This document shows positions 18,364 to 26,777 of a stretch of DNA of 64,000 nucleotides, piece by piece. The stretch comes from DATIRA01 sp964553405. GTDB taxonomy: Bacteria > Pseudomonadota > Gammaproteobacteria > Steroidobacterales > Steroidobacteraceae. The stretch is from positions 3,751-67,750 of the forward strand of contig CAZKLS010000004.1 of assembly GCA_964553405.1 (NCBI GenBank), read 5' to 3'. Positions within the stretch are counted from its first letter, which is position 1, and each line of letters opens with the position of its first letter. The translations under genes were made by a program, and so were the position numbers. Under the pieces are notes generated by a model. It was given only the letters and a program-made list of their open reading frames with translations. It searched no databases and was not told the DNA's origin.

Positions 18364-19311
18364 ATGAGGGTGCTGCGTTACCACCGGCGCGGTTCGCTGG
18401 ACGGCCTCGTGCTCGAGCAGGCACCCCGGCCCTCGCCGGCCGCGGGCGAAGTGCTGGTCAGGGTGCGCTGGGCCAGCGTCAACCCGGTGGACTGGAAGCT
18501 CGTGCTCGGCCGATTCCGTTTCCTGGTCAAGGGCGGCCTGCCGCGCGGCACGGGCTCGGACTTCGCCGGCGAAGTCGCCGAATGCGGGCCCGGCACGACA
18601 GCGCTCGCCGTCGGGCAGCAGGTTTACGGTTGCGTGGATCCGTTCCGGAGCACCTTCGGCACGATGGCGGATTTCGTGCCGGTACCAGCCGGCAGCGTGT
18701 TCGCGCTGCCGGCGGAAATGCCGCTGCGCGAAGGCGCCGCGCTCGCCTGTGCCGGACTGAGCGCGGCGCAGGTCTGCGACCAGGGACAGGTCGCCGCCGG
18801 GACCCGGGTGCTGGTGACCGGCGCCTCGGGTGGCGTGGGTCACGTCGCCCTGCAGCTGGCGCGATTCCGCGGTGCACACGTCACGGCCGTCGCCAGCGCC
18901 GGCCGCCGCGAATTCGTCGAATCGCTCGGGGCCGACGCGTTCATCGACTATCGCAGCACCGACCCTCGCAGCTGGCCGGGGGACTTCGACGCGGTGCTGG
19001 ACTGCGTACCGAGCATCCCGCGTGGCATGCATGCCCGCCTGCTCAGGCCCGGCGGCCGGTACGTCACGACGCTCCCCGGCGCGGCCACGTACCTGCTCGA
19101 CCCGATCACGAACCGGGTCGGACCGATCCACCGCTCGGGACTGATGCTGATGCCATCTGAGGCGGCCGCCGGCGAGCTCGGCGCCGCGTACCGCGCCGGC
19201 CGGCTGCGCGTCGCAATCGAGGCCGAGTATGAGCTGGAGCGGGCACGCGCCGCATTCGAGCATTCGATGACCGGCCGCGTGCAGGGCAAGCTGCTGGTGC
19301 GAGTCGACTGA
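18364..19311 (+). CDS. zinc-independent NAD(P)-dependent alcohol dehydrogenase / quinone oxidoreductase (MDR family)
   Basis: A 315-residue medium-chain dehydrogenase/reductase. The GroES-like N-terminal domain (about 1-120) includes N-P-V-D-W-K and G-S-D-F-A-G-E-V. The Rossmann domain has V-T-G-A-S-G-G-V-G as the nucleotide loop near residue 157, and the structural-zinc cysteines are absent. These features place it with quinone oxidoreductase-like enzymes that reduce activated double bonds or quinones using NADPH. The physiological substrate is unclear. The start is the ATG at 18364. It converges with the acyl-CoA synthetase gene across a 56-base gap that holds a GATC-rich dyad. Confidence 0.88.
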   Translation: MRVLRYHRRGSLDGLVLEQAPRPSPAAGEVLVRVRWASVNPVDWKLVLGRFRFLVKGGLPRGTGSDFAGEVAECGPGTTALAVGQQVYGCVDPFRSTFGTMADFVPVPAGSVFALPAEMPLREGAALACAGLSAAQVCDQGQVAAGTRVLVTGASGGVGHVALQLARFRGAHVTAVASAGRREFVESLGADAFIDYRSTDPRSWPGDFDAVLDCVPSIPRGMHARLLRPGGRYVTTLPGAATYLLDPITNRVGPIHRSGLMLMPSEAAAGELGAAYRAGRLRVAIEAEYELERARAAFEHSMTGRVQGKLLVRVD

Positions 19312-19318
19312 GCAGGTT

Positions 19319-19369
19319 GATCGCGATCACGGTGATCGTCGTGATCACGAAGGCATGGCGGAATCGATC
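19319..19369. repeat. GATC-rich dyad between convergent genes
   Basis: The 56-base gap between two convergent genes holds a perfect dyad CGATCACGGTGATCG (19324-19338) and a second palindrome GTGATCAC (19341-19348). Five GATC tetranucleotides fall within about 51 bases, at 19319, 19325, 19334, 19343 and 19366. No T-run follows on either strand, so it is a poor intrinsic terminator. It may be a protein-binding or methylation-sensitive site, or chance. Confidence 0.4.
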
Positions 19370-22100
19370 AGAGCTGCAATCGCATCTGCACCAGCTCGGG
19401 ATCGTCCCTGTCCATGCTGGTCGTGAAGCCCAGCGACCGGGCCAGGTCCAGCATGCGACCGTTCTCCTGCAGCGTCACGCCCTCCATCTGCTTCAGCCGG
19501 CGGTCCCGCGCCGCCTCGATGAGCCCCTTCATCAATCGTCGCGCCAGCCCCTTGCCCTGCCAGTCGTCACCGACGACGATCGCGAATTCGCAGGTCTCGC
19601 CGTCCGGCAGCGTCGTGTAGCGGCCCACCCCGACCTGCCGCTCGCCCCCGGGCGCGTCCACGACCGCGATCAGCGCGAGCTCGCGGTCATAGTCGATCTG
19701 CGTGAACCGCGACAGCATCTCCGGCGTGATCGCGTGCAGCGTGTACATGAAGCGAAGGAACTTCGACTGCTCCGAGAGGCCGTTGACGAAATCCCGCTCG
19801 ATGCCCGCGTCCTCCGGGCGGATCGGACGTATCGTGACCGTGCTGCCATCGGACATCTCCACCAGCTCGATCAGCCCGCTCGGATAGGGGTGGATCGCCA
19901 TGTGATCGTAGGGGCGCGCATCGGGGTCGGTGCGCCGCACGCCGAGACGTGCATCCACGACGATCGCGCCCGACTCGGAAGCGATCACGGGGTTCAGGTC
20001 CAGCGACCCGAGCTCCGGCAGTTCGCAGACCATTTCCGAGACGCGCAGCAGCAGGTCCTCGACGGCGGACTCGTCCGCGGCCGGGGCCCCGCGCAGCGGC
20101 TTCAGCGCTTCTCCGGCCCGCGTGCGGGCGATCAGGTCACGCACCAGGAAGCGGTTCAGAGGCGGCAGCGCCACGGCACGATCCTGGATCACCTCGACCA
20201 GCGTCCCGCCCAGCCCGAACGAGATCGCCGGACCGAATGCATCGTCCCTGACGACCCCGACCATCAGCTCCCGGCCGTGCCGCTCGTTGTACATCGGCTC
20301 GATCAGCACGCCTTCGAGCTCCGCGCCGGGGCACAGTCGCGCGACGTCCTCCAGCATCGAATGGTAGGCGTCGCGCACGCTGCGTCCGTTCGCGAGGCCG
20401 AGTCGCACGCCGCCGACGTCCGTCTTGTGCGGGACGTCCGGCGAGAGGATCTTCATCGCCACCGGGTAACCGAGTTCCTGCGCGATCATCACGGCCTCCA
20501 CCTCGGAGCGTGCCGGGATGCTGCGCAGGATCGGTACGTTGAACGCGGCCAGCACGGCTTTGGACTCGGCCGGATTGAGCCACTCCTGTCCGGCGGCCAG
20601 CGCTGACTCGATGACCAGCCTCGCCGCGTCCTGGTCGGGCGCCGAGGGCATCGCGAGCGGCTCCGGCACCTGCAGCAGCAGCTGCTGGTTGGCGGCATGC
20701 AGGGCCAGCGCCGCGATCGCGTCGACGGCCGTCTCCGGCGTCGCATAGCTCGGCACATGCTCGGCAGCGAACAGTTCGCGGCTCGATGCGACGGCCTCGC
20801 CGCCCATCCAGCAGGCGAAGACCGGGCGCCGATGCTGCTTCGCCAGTTCGGCGAGCCGCCGCGCTATGCCCTCCGGATCGGTGCGCCAGTACGGCGCGAA
20901 GATGGCCAGCACCGCGTCCACCGGGCGCTGCTGCAGGCAGGCACGTACCGCGGTGGCGAACTGCCCGGGCGTCGCGTCGCCGCGGAGACTGACCGGATTC
21001 GAGGCCGAGTGGCCCTCCCGCACGAGCGGCAGGAGCTCCGCGACCGCCTCCTCGGGCAGCGTAGCCAGTTCGAGTCCCCGGTCGCGCGCGTGGTCCGCGG
21101 CCAGGACCCCGGGCCCGTCCGCGTTGGTGACGATCGCGAGACGCCGGCCCCGGACCCGGACCGCCGACGACAACGTCGCCGCCGCCGCGAACAGGTCCGT
21201 GAAGTCGCGGATTCTAAGCACGCCCGCGCGGCGCAACGCGGCATCGAATACGTCGTCGGAGCCGATCAGCTCGCCCGCGTGGAAGGCTTCCGCATCGCGC
21301 TGCTCGGCGTGCCGGCCGGCCTTCATCACGACCACCGGCTTCACGCGTGCGGCGGCTCGCAGCGCGCTCATGAAGTGCCGGGCATCCCCTGCCCCCTCCA
21401 TGTACAGCATGATGCCGTCCGTCTCGGGGTCGCGAACCAGGAAATCGAGCACGTCGCCGAAATCGATGTCCGCAGCCATCCCTGTCGAGATGACGCTCGA
21501 GAAACCCAGCCGCCTCTGATGGGCCCAGTCGAGTATCGCGCTGCACAGCGCACCGGACTGCGACACGAGCGCCAGCCGACCCGGCAGTGCCCCGGCCTCC
21601 GTACCGATCGCATTGAGGCCAGTTGCGCTGCGGATGATGCCCAGGCTGTCCGGACCGAGGAAACGCAGTCCGTGCGCTCCGGCGATGCGACGCAGTTCCC
21701 GGTCGGGAGCAGCCCCGCCGTCGCCGGCGCCGCGGAACCCGGCCGAGAGGATGATGGCACCGGCGATGCCGCGGGCCGCGCAATCCTCGATGACGCCCGG
21801 AACCGTCTCCGCCGGCGTCACGATGATCGCCGCATCCGGGGCCTCCGGGAGATCCCTGACACCCGGATGCACCACCCGGCCCTGGATCGAGCGGCACGCC
21901 CGATCCACGAAATGGACCTCGCCAGCGTAACTGCCGGAGAGCAGGTTGCGGGCCACCAGCGCGCCGAGCGATGCATCGTCGTCGGTGGCCCCGACCAGCA
22001 CGACCGAGCTGGGGTTGAACAAGGCTTCGAGACGGCTCTTGGGCACCAGACTGGCCATGAAATTCGACAGCGGCCATGCTAGCGTTTCCGGCTGTCGCAT
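19368..22100 (-). CDS. PatZ-like bifunctional acyl-CoA synthetase (NDP-forming) / GNAT protein acetyltransferase
   Basis: A 910-residue protein with four modules. These are a CoA-binding Rossmann domain (about 25-160, N-P-S-S-V-V-L-V-G-A-T), a succinyl-CoA-ligase-like flavodoxin domain (about 165-470), an ATP-grasp domain (about 495-720) and a C-terminal GNAT acetyltransferase (about 745-905). The ATP-grasp domain includes P-V-A-M-K-I-L-S-P-D and H-K-T-D-V-G-G-V. The GNAT domain has V-V-G-D-D-W-Q-G-K-G-L-A-R-R-L as the acetyl-CoA loop. This is the order of protein lysine acetyltransferase Pat/YfiQ, which controls acetyl-CoA synthetase by acetylation. The ATG at 22058 (M-A-S-L-V-P) fits the family N-terminus slightly better than the one at 22100; neither has a good ribosome site. 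It is divergent from the deacetylase-like gene by 30 bases. Confidence 0.92.
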   Translation of the reverse strand: MRQPETLAWPLSNFMASLVPKSRLEALFNPSSVVLVGATDDDASLGALVARNLLSGSYAGEVHFVDRACRSIQGRVVHPGVRDLPEAPDAAIIVTPAETVPGVIEDCAARGIAGAIILSAGFRGAGDGGAAPDRELRRIAGAHGLRFLGPDSLGIIRSATGLNAIGTEAGALPGRLALVSQSGALCSAILDWAHQRRLGFSSVISTGMAADIDFGDVLDFLVRDPETDGIMLYMEGAGDARHFMSALRAAARVKPVVVMKAGRHAEQRDAEAFHAGELIGSDDVFDAALRRAGVLRIRDFTDLFAAAATLSSAVRVRGRRLAIVTNADGPGVLAADHARDRGLELATLPEEAVAELLPLVREGHSASNPVSLRGDATPGQFATAVRACLQQRPVDAVLAIFAPYWRTDPEGIARRLAELAKQHRRPVFACWMGGEAVASSRELFAAEHVPSYATPETAVDAIAALALHAANQQLLLQVPEPLAMPSAPDQDAARLVIESALAAGQEWLNPAESKAVLAAFNVPILRSIPARSEVEAVMIAQELGYPVAMKILSPDVPHKTDVGGVRLGLANGRSVRDAYHSMLEDVARLCPGAELEGVLIEPMYNERHGRELMVGVVRDDAFGPAISFGLGGTLVEVIQDRAVALPPLNRFLVRDLIARTRAGEALKPLRGAPAADESAVEDLLLRVSEMVCELPELGSLDLNPVIASESGAIVVDARLGVRRTDPDARPYDHMAIHPYPSGLIELVEMSDGSTVTIRPIRPEDAGIERDFVNGLSEQSKFLRFMYTLHAITPEMLSRFTQIDYDRELALIAVVDAPGGERQVGVGRYTTLPDGETCEFAIVVGDDWQGKGLARRLMKGLIEAARDRRLKQMEGVTLQENGRMLDLARSLGFTTSMDRDDPELVQMRLQL

Positions 22101-22130
22101 TCACGCAGCCATCGCCCCTGGAAAATCCGC

Positions 22131-23054
22131 ATGCCGACTGCTTTCATCACGCATCCCAGCTGCGCCCGTCACGAGATGGGGGACGGCCACCCGGAGCGAC
22201 CGGCCCGCCTCGGCGCGATCGAGGACCAGCTTCATGCGCAGGGTCTGTACGATTTCCTGGTGCACCGTGACGCTCCGCCCGCCACGGACGAGCAGCTGCT
22301 GCGCGTGCACCCGCTCGAGCACGTCGAGCGCCTGCGCAACATGGCGCCGGGCCAGGGGCATGTACGAATTGACCCGGACACACTGATGTGTGCCGCCAGC
22401 CTGGAGGCGGCCCTGTGCGCGGCCGGGGCGAACGTGCTCGCGGTCGAGCTCGTCATGGCCGGCGTGGTCAAGCGCGCCTTCTGCAACGTGCGCCCGCCTG
22501 GCCACCATGCCGAGAGCAACCGGGCCATGGGATTCTGCTTCTTCAACAACGTGGCAGTCGGCGCCGCGCACGCACTCGCGGACCATGGACTCGAGCGGGT
22601 CGCGATCATCGACTTCGACGTGCACTTCGGCAATGGCACCGAGGAGATCTTCCGCGGTGACCGCCGCGTGTTGATGTGCTCGACCTACGAGTACCCGCTC
22701 TACCCGGACCTCGACCCACCGTCGGTGGACGGTCATATCGTCAATTGCCCGCTCAACCCGGGCAGCGGGAGCGAGGATTTCCGCAGGGCGGTGACGGAGC
22801 ACTGGTTGCCGCAGCTCGAGAACTTCGCGCCGCAGCTGCTGTTCATCTCGGCCGGATTCGACGCGCACGCCCTCGACCCGCTCGCGAACCTGCGGCTGAA
22901 CGCGACCGACTTCGAGTGGGTGACGGACCAGCTCTGCACCATTGCGAACCGCCATGCAGGCGGCCGGGTCATCTCGACGCTCGAGGGCGGCTACGACCTC
23001 ACCGGGCTCGCCACCGGCGTCGCCGCGCACATCCGTTCGCTGATGCATGCCTGA
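22131..23054 (+). CDS. histone deacetylase family (class II-like) amidohydrolase
   Basis: A 307-residue zinc-dependent deacetylase of the arginase/HDAC fold. Visible active-site elements are H-P-E-R-P-A-R at the start, R-P-P-G-H-H-A as the tandem histidines, and F-C-F-F-N-N-V-A. D-F-D-V-H-F-G-N-G-T supplies zinc-binding Asp and His, S-A-G-F-D-A-H supplies the second zinc Asp, and L-E-G-G-Y-D-L closes the site. The substrate may be acetyl-lysine, an acetylpolyamine or another amide. Its divergent pairing with the acetyltransferase-type synthetase 30 bases away suggests a possible opposing acetylation/deacetylation role, which is inference. Confidence 0.92.
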   Translation: MPTAFITHPSCARHEMGDGHPERPARLGAIEDQLHAQGLYDFLVHRDAPPATDEQLLRVHPLEHVERLRNMAPGQGHVRIDPDTLMCAASLEAALCAAGANVLAVELVMAGVVKRAFCNVRPPGHHAESNRAMGFCFFNNVAVGAAHALADHGLERVAIIDFDVHFGNGTEEIFRGDRRVLMCSTYEYPLYPDLDPPSVDGHIVNCPLNPGSGSEDFRRAVTEHWLPQLENFAPQLLFISAGFDAHALDPLANLRLNATDFEWVTDQLCTIANRHAGGRVISTLEGGYDLTGLATGVAAHIRSLMHA

Positions 23055-23184
23055 GGCCGATGCCCGGGCGGCTAGGCGGGACCTGCGTTCGCAAATCGGA
23101 TAGACACGGCGTCGCCCGTATAGCAAAAAGGCAGGTTATTCATCGACGTGGGCTCGAGGCTTCGGCTGCGCCCGCGGTTTGCGC

Positions 23185-23193
23185 AGGAGGTGA
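23185..23193 (+). promoter_or_regulatory. near-perfect Shine-Dalgarno sequence
   Basis: AGGAGGTGA is fully complementary to the 16S rRNA 3' end and lies six bases before the ATG at 23200. It is the strongest ribosome site noticed in the window, implying high translation of the small secreted protein. Confidence 0.85.
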
Positions 23194-23199
23194 ATCGAG

Positions 23200-23781
23200 A
23201 TGATCGTGAGACTGCTGGTGACGGTTCTGCTGCTGGCCGCAGGCAGCTGGGCGCCCCACGCGCTCGCTGACACCCGCCAGGCGGACTGCGAGGTCAGCAA
23301 GAACGGCAGCCGCTGGAAGGGTGCTTCGGGCACGTGCTCGATTTCCCAGCGACAGGGTTACGTCACGATCCGCCTGCGCAACGGCGACTCCTACGAGCTT
23401 CGACCCTCGCGCACCGCGAACCACTACCGTGACCAGCGCAACAACAAGGTGGTCCGCAGCAGCACCGGCGACGGGCAGCAGTTCCGCTGGGAAGGCGGCA
23501 AGAAAATCCAGCTGCGCTGGAGCGGCGGCTACGACAGGCCGTCACAGCAGCCCGGCGGCGGCGTCGGCAGGACGCCGCACAATCTCAGGGACCTCGTCGG
23601 CGCACGCAGCGCCCAGGCCATGAACGAGATGTGGCGACGAGGCTACGAGCTGCGCAGCGGCGGTGCCTCCCCGTACGGACTGTGGCGGGAGCGCACGACC
23701 GGCCGTTGCGTGAGGACCCACGTCGAGAACAGCCGCCTGCGTTCGGCGGTCTACGCGCCCGAGGCGGACTGCAGGCGCTGA
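23200..23781 (+). CDS. small secreted protein of unknown function, two domains
   Basis: A 193-residue protein with a signal peptide cleaved near A-L-A-D (about residue 24). The mature part has two halves. Residues about 30-110 hold a beta-rich segment with two cysteines (C30, C46) and Q-R-Q-G-Y-V-T-I-R-L. After a Pro/Gly linker, residues about 127-193 have the pattern R-G-Y-E-L, G-L-W-R-E-R-T-T-G-R-C-V and a final Cys. That pattern recurs as a small domain in many uncharacterised proteobacterial secreted proteins. No catalytic residues are apparent. Translation is driven by a near-perfect ribosome site. It precedes the exported dikinase-like gene by 56 bases on the same strand and may be co-transcribed. 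Confidence 0.7.
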   Translation: MIVRLLVTVLLLAAGSWAPHALADTRQADCEVSKNGSRWKGASGTCSISQRQGYVTIRLRNGDSYELRPSRTANHYRDQRNNKVVRSSTGDGQQFRWEGGKKIQLRWSGGYDRPSQQPGGGVGRTPHNLRDLVGARSAQAMNEMWRRGYELRSGGASPYGLWRERTTGRCVRTHVENSRLRSAVYAPEADCRR

Positions 23782-23837
23782 GCGGCACCGGCTCCCAAAT
23801 TACCCACACGCTTGTCATTTCGATCCAGGTAACCCAG

Positions 23838-26777
23838 ATGCGACTCAGATCCCCCCTCACCGCGGGCCGCGTGATGCTGCCCGCCATCTTCGCCGGCGCG
23901 CTGCTGGCAGCCATGCCAGCCACCGCAGCCAGGGACACGTCCACCTACCGCGGCTGGATCGAGCAGATGAAGGAGGACCCTCGAGGCCCGTTCGACGCGG
24001 TCAAGTGGTTCTGCAAGGACGGCACCGTGCTGCCACCGAAGGCCTACGCCTGCCAGCCGCACGGCGGCGGTCATCAGCACGGCGAGTGGAGCGCACGCAC
24101 CCGCGAGCTGCGCGGCGAGGGCTACTACATCGCCAACCTGCTGGCCGGGATCGACGCCGACAAGCTGACCGCCACGCCGGGCTTCGTCGACGAGTTCGGC
24201 CAGCTGCTGGTCGAGCGCTACCTGATGGCGGTGGACGACGGCTGGATCATGCGCAAGGCGCTTTTCTACCGCGGCGCGATACAGGAGGAAGACGAGCGGG
24301 CCGGCGCGCGAGACCTGCTCGAGGCGCTGGCCGCGCAGCCCGAATGGCTGGAACTGCGCTACCCGATGCTGCGCATCGGCACGCGGTCGCTGCCGCACGG
24401 CGCCGACTCGGCCTCGGTGCAGAAGGTCCGCCAGATGTCCGCCAGTCTCTCGGACCGGGACCCGGGCTTCCAGCGGCTGCGGGCCAAGATCCACGGCTCA
24501 CCGGAACCGGCGGATGCGGAGCGCGTCCGCGAGTACGCGGCGAACGTCAGCGACCCGGCGCTGCGCGCCCAGTACGAGGCGCTCGCCGCGGAGATCGACG
24601 GCGTCTACAAGGCGGCGCCGCTGGATGAGGAGCTGCGGCGTCACGCAGCAGAGCCGGGCGTGCCGGCGACGCTTGCAAGTGCACTGAGAGCGGCGGCCGC
24701 GAAGATCGAAGGCGATCGATCCGCGCCCGCGACCTTCGAGACGACCTCGACGTTGCTCATGGAGATCCGCGAGGCGCTGCCGGGCGCGTCCGGTCCGAAG
24801 GCCCGGCTGTCGCTGGTCGACCTGAGCCTGCGCGTGGAGGCCGAGAATTTCCGGGCCGGCTCCCAGCTCGTCGAGCAGATCGGGCGGCTGACCCGGGCAC
24901 AACGCGTGGCCGCGCTCGCCTCGGGCGCCCGGGCCGCCTATGGCGTCGGGGTGCTGCGCAAGCGCGAGCTGGACGCGCTCGCGCCGGCTTTCGGCAGGCT
25001 CGCACGACCGTCGCTGCCGCTGAAGGAATACGGCGAGACGCTCGCCTACCTCGGCCGGGCGCCGGGCTGGGGATCGCAGGGCCTCGGTTTCCATTTCAAT
25101 CCCGCGATGGCGAAGCTGACGGAGATCGAGCCCCGCGCCGACCTGTTCATCCAGGACCAGCTGCGCGGCAGCCCGCTGCTCGTCTACTCCCGGATCCTCG
25201 ACACGCTCGCCCGCGACGCGGACGGGATCGCCGGGGTCCGCCACCGGCTGTTCGACGAGGACGTCGGCACGGCTTTTCGTGCCCTGAATCCCGGCTTCGC
25301 GCGCGGCGTGCTGGTGACCCGTCCCGACATGCAGCGGGTCGGCGAGTTCCGCGGCGACGGCATCTACCTGCTGCCGGAGACGGTCGCCGAGCTACCGCCG
25401 GTGGCGGGCATCCTGACGGCCGGCGAAGGCAACCCGTTGTCACACGTGCAGCTGCTGGCCCGGAACCTCGGCGTGCCGAACGTGGCGGTCAGCCCCGCGG
25501 CGATCGATCGCCTGCATGCGCACGACGGCCGTCACGTCGTGCTGGCCGTCAGCGAATCGGGCATCGTCGAGATACTGCCGGACGGCCCGGAGTGGGACGC
25601 GTACTTCGACGACACCAGCGAAGGCGGCGACGTCGTGATCCGGCCCGACCTGGAGAAGCTCGACCTGTCAGTGCGCAAGTTCATCAGTCTCGACGATCTG
25701 CGCGCCGACGACTCCGGCCGGACCGTCGGTCCCAAGGCCGCGAAGCTCGGCGAGCTGCGTCACGGCTTCCCGGACAAGGTCGCGCCCGGCGTGGCGATCC
25801 CGTTCGGCCTGTTCCGGGAGGTCGTGCTCGACCGGCCGTATCGTGACACCGGCCTGTCCGTGTTCGAGGCGATGACCCGCGAGTTCCGGCGCATCGAGGA
25901 CATGCCCGAGGGCGCGAACAAGGCCGCCGAGTACGAGAAACTGCGGGCAGAGATCTACCGGCAGATCAGCGAGACGGACCCGGGCCCGCAATTCCGCGCC
26001 GAGCTCAAGCGCGCGATGCAGGCGAACTTCGGCGCGGTCGAAGGCGTCGGCGTGTTCATACGCTCCGATACCAACGTCGAGGACCTGCCCGGGTTCACCG
26101 GCGCGGGACTCAACCTGACGCTGCCCAACGTGGTCGGCTTCGAGAACATCATCGCCGGACTGCGGCAGGTGTGGGCCTCGCCCTACACACGCCGAGCCTT
26201 CGCCTGGCGGAACAGCCACATGGAAGGACCCGAGCACGTCTACCCGGCCGTGCTGCTGCTGAAGACCGTGCCCGCCGACATCTCGGGCGTGATGATCACC
26301 GCGGACGTCAACACGATGGACCGCAACGTCCTCTCGGTGGCCGTCAACGAGGGCGTCGGCGGCGCGGTCGAGGGACAGGCCGCCGAATCGCTGCGCATCG
26401 ACCGCCGCAGCGGCGAGGCGCTGCTGCTCGCAATGGCCAGCGCGCCGACGCGGCACGTCCCGAATCCCCGCGGGGGCGTGGACGAGCTCAGGGCCAGCGG
26501 CGCGTCGAGGCTGCTGCAGCCCGACGAAATCCGCCAGCTGATCGAGGTCTCCGGCGAGATACCCCGCCGGTTTCCGCCCATCACCGACGACCAGGGCCGA
26601 CCCGCGCCTGCGGACGTCGAGTTCGCGTTCCTGGATGGCAAGCTGCAGTTGCTGCAGATCCGGCCCTTCCTCGAGAGCCGCAAGGCGCGTGGCAACTCCT
26701 ATCTCCGTGCAATGGACAAGGACCTGGCCAGTCGCGCGACCGTGACCGTGAACATGAACGAGGTACCGCGACGATGA
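23838..26777 (+). CDS. exported dikinase-like protein: phosphohistidine swivel domain followed by PPDK-type ATP-grasp domain
   Basis: A 979-residue protein with a clear signal peptide (about 1-31, A-M-P-A-T-A-A). Residues about 35-500 are mostly helical and unrecognised. A PEP-utilising-enzyme mobile domain follows (about 520-585), with T-A-G-E-G-N-P-L-S-H-V-Q-L-L-A-R and candidate phospho-His536. The C-terminal third (about 628-945) is a PPDK/PEP-synthase ATP-binding domain with G-P-K-A-A-K-L-G-E-L, I-R-S-D-T-N-V-E-D-L-P, I-S-G-V-M-I-T, and L-Q-L-L-Q-I-R-P. The order His-domain then ATP-domain, with no PEP-binding barrel, matches glucan water dikinase rather than PEP synthase. The ATG at 23838 is chosen because it starts the signal peptide. 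Its stop overlaps the next gene's start by four bases (ATGA). Function is inferred; the substrate is unknown. Confidence 0.82.
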   Translation: MRLRSPLTAGRVMLPAIFAGALLAAMPATAARDTSTYRGWIEQMKEDPRGPFDAVKWFCKDGTVLPPKAYACQPHGGGHQHGEWSARTRELRGEGYYIANLLAGIDADKLTATPGFVDEFGQLLVERYLMAVDDGWIMRKALFYRGAIQEEDERAGARDLLEALAAQPEWLELRYPMLRIGTRSLPHGADSASVQKVRQMSASLSDRDPGFQRLRAKIHGSPEPADAERVREYAANVSDPALRAQYEALAAEIDGVYKAAPLDEELRRHAAEPGVPATLASALRAAAAKIEGDRSAPATFETTSTLLMEIREALPGASGPKARLSLVDLSLRVEAENFRAGSQLVEQIGRLTRAQRVAALASGARAAYGVGVLRKRELDALAPAFGRLARPSLPLKEYGETLAYLGRAPGWGSQGLGFHFNPAMAKLTEIEPRADLFIQDQLRGSPLLVYSRILDTLARDADGIAGVRHRLFDEDVGTAFRALNPGFARGVLVTRPDMQRVGEFRGDGIYLLPETVAELPPVAGILTAGEGNPLSHVQLLARNLGVPNVAVSPAAIDRLHAHDGRHVVLAVSESGIVEILPDGPEWDAYFDDTSEGGDVVIRPDLEKLDLSVRKFISLDDLRADDSGRTVGPKAAKLGELRHGFPDKVAPGVAIPFGLFREVVLDRPYRDTGLSVFEAMTREFRRIEDMPEGANKAAEYEKLRAEIYRQISETDPGPQFRAELKRAMQANFGAVEGVGVFIRSDTNVEDLPGFTGAGLNLTLPNVVGFENIIAGLRQVWASPYTRRAFAWRNSHMEGPEHVYPAVLLLKTVPADISGVMITADVNTMDRNVLSVAVNEGVGGAVEGQAAESLRIDRRSGEALLLAMASAPTRHVPNPRGGVDELRASGASRLLQPDEIRQLIEVSGEIPRRFPPITDDQGRPAPADVEFAFLDGKLQLLQIRPFLESRKARGNSYLRAMDKDLASRATVTVNMNEVPRR

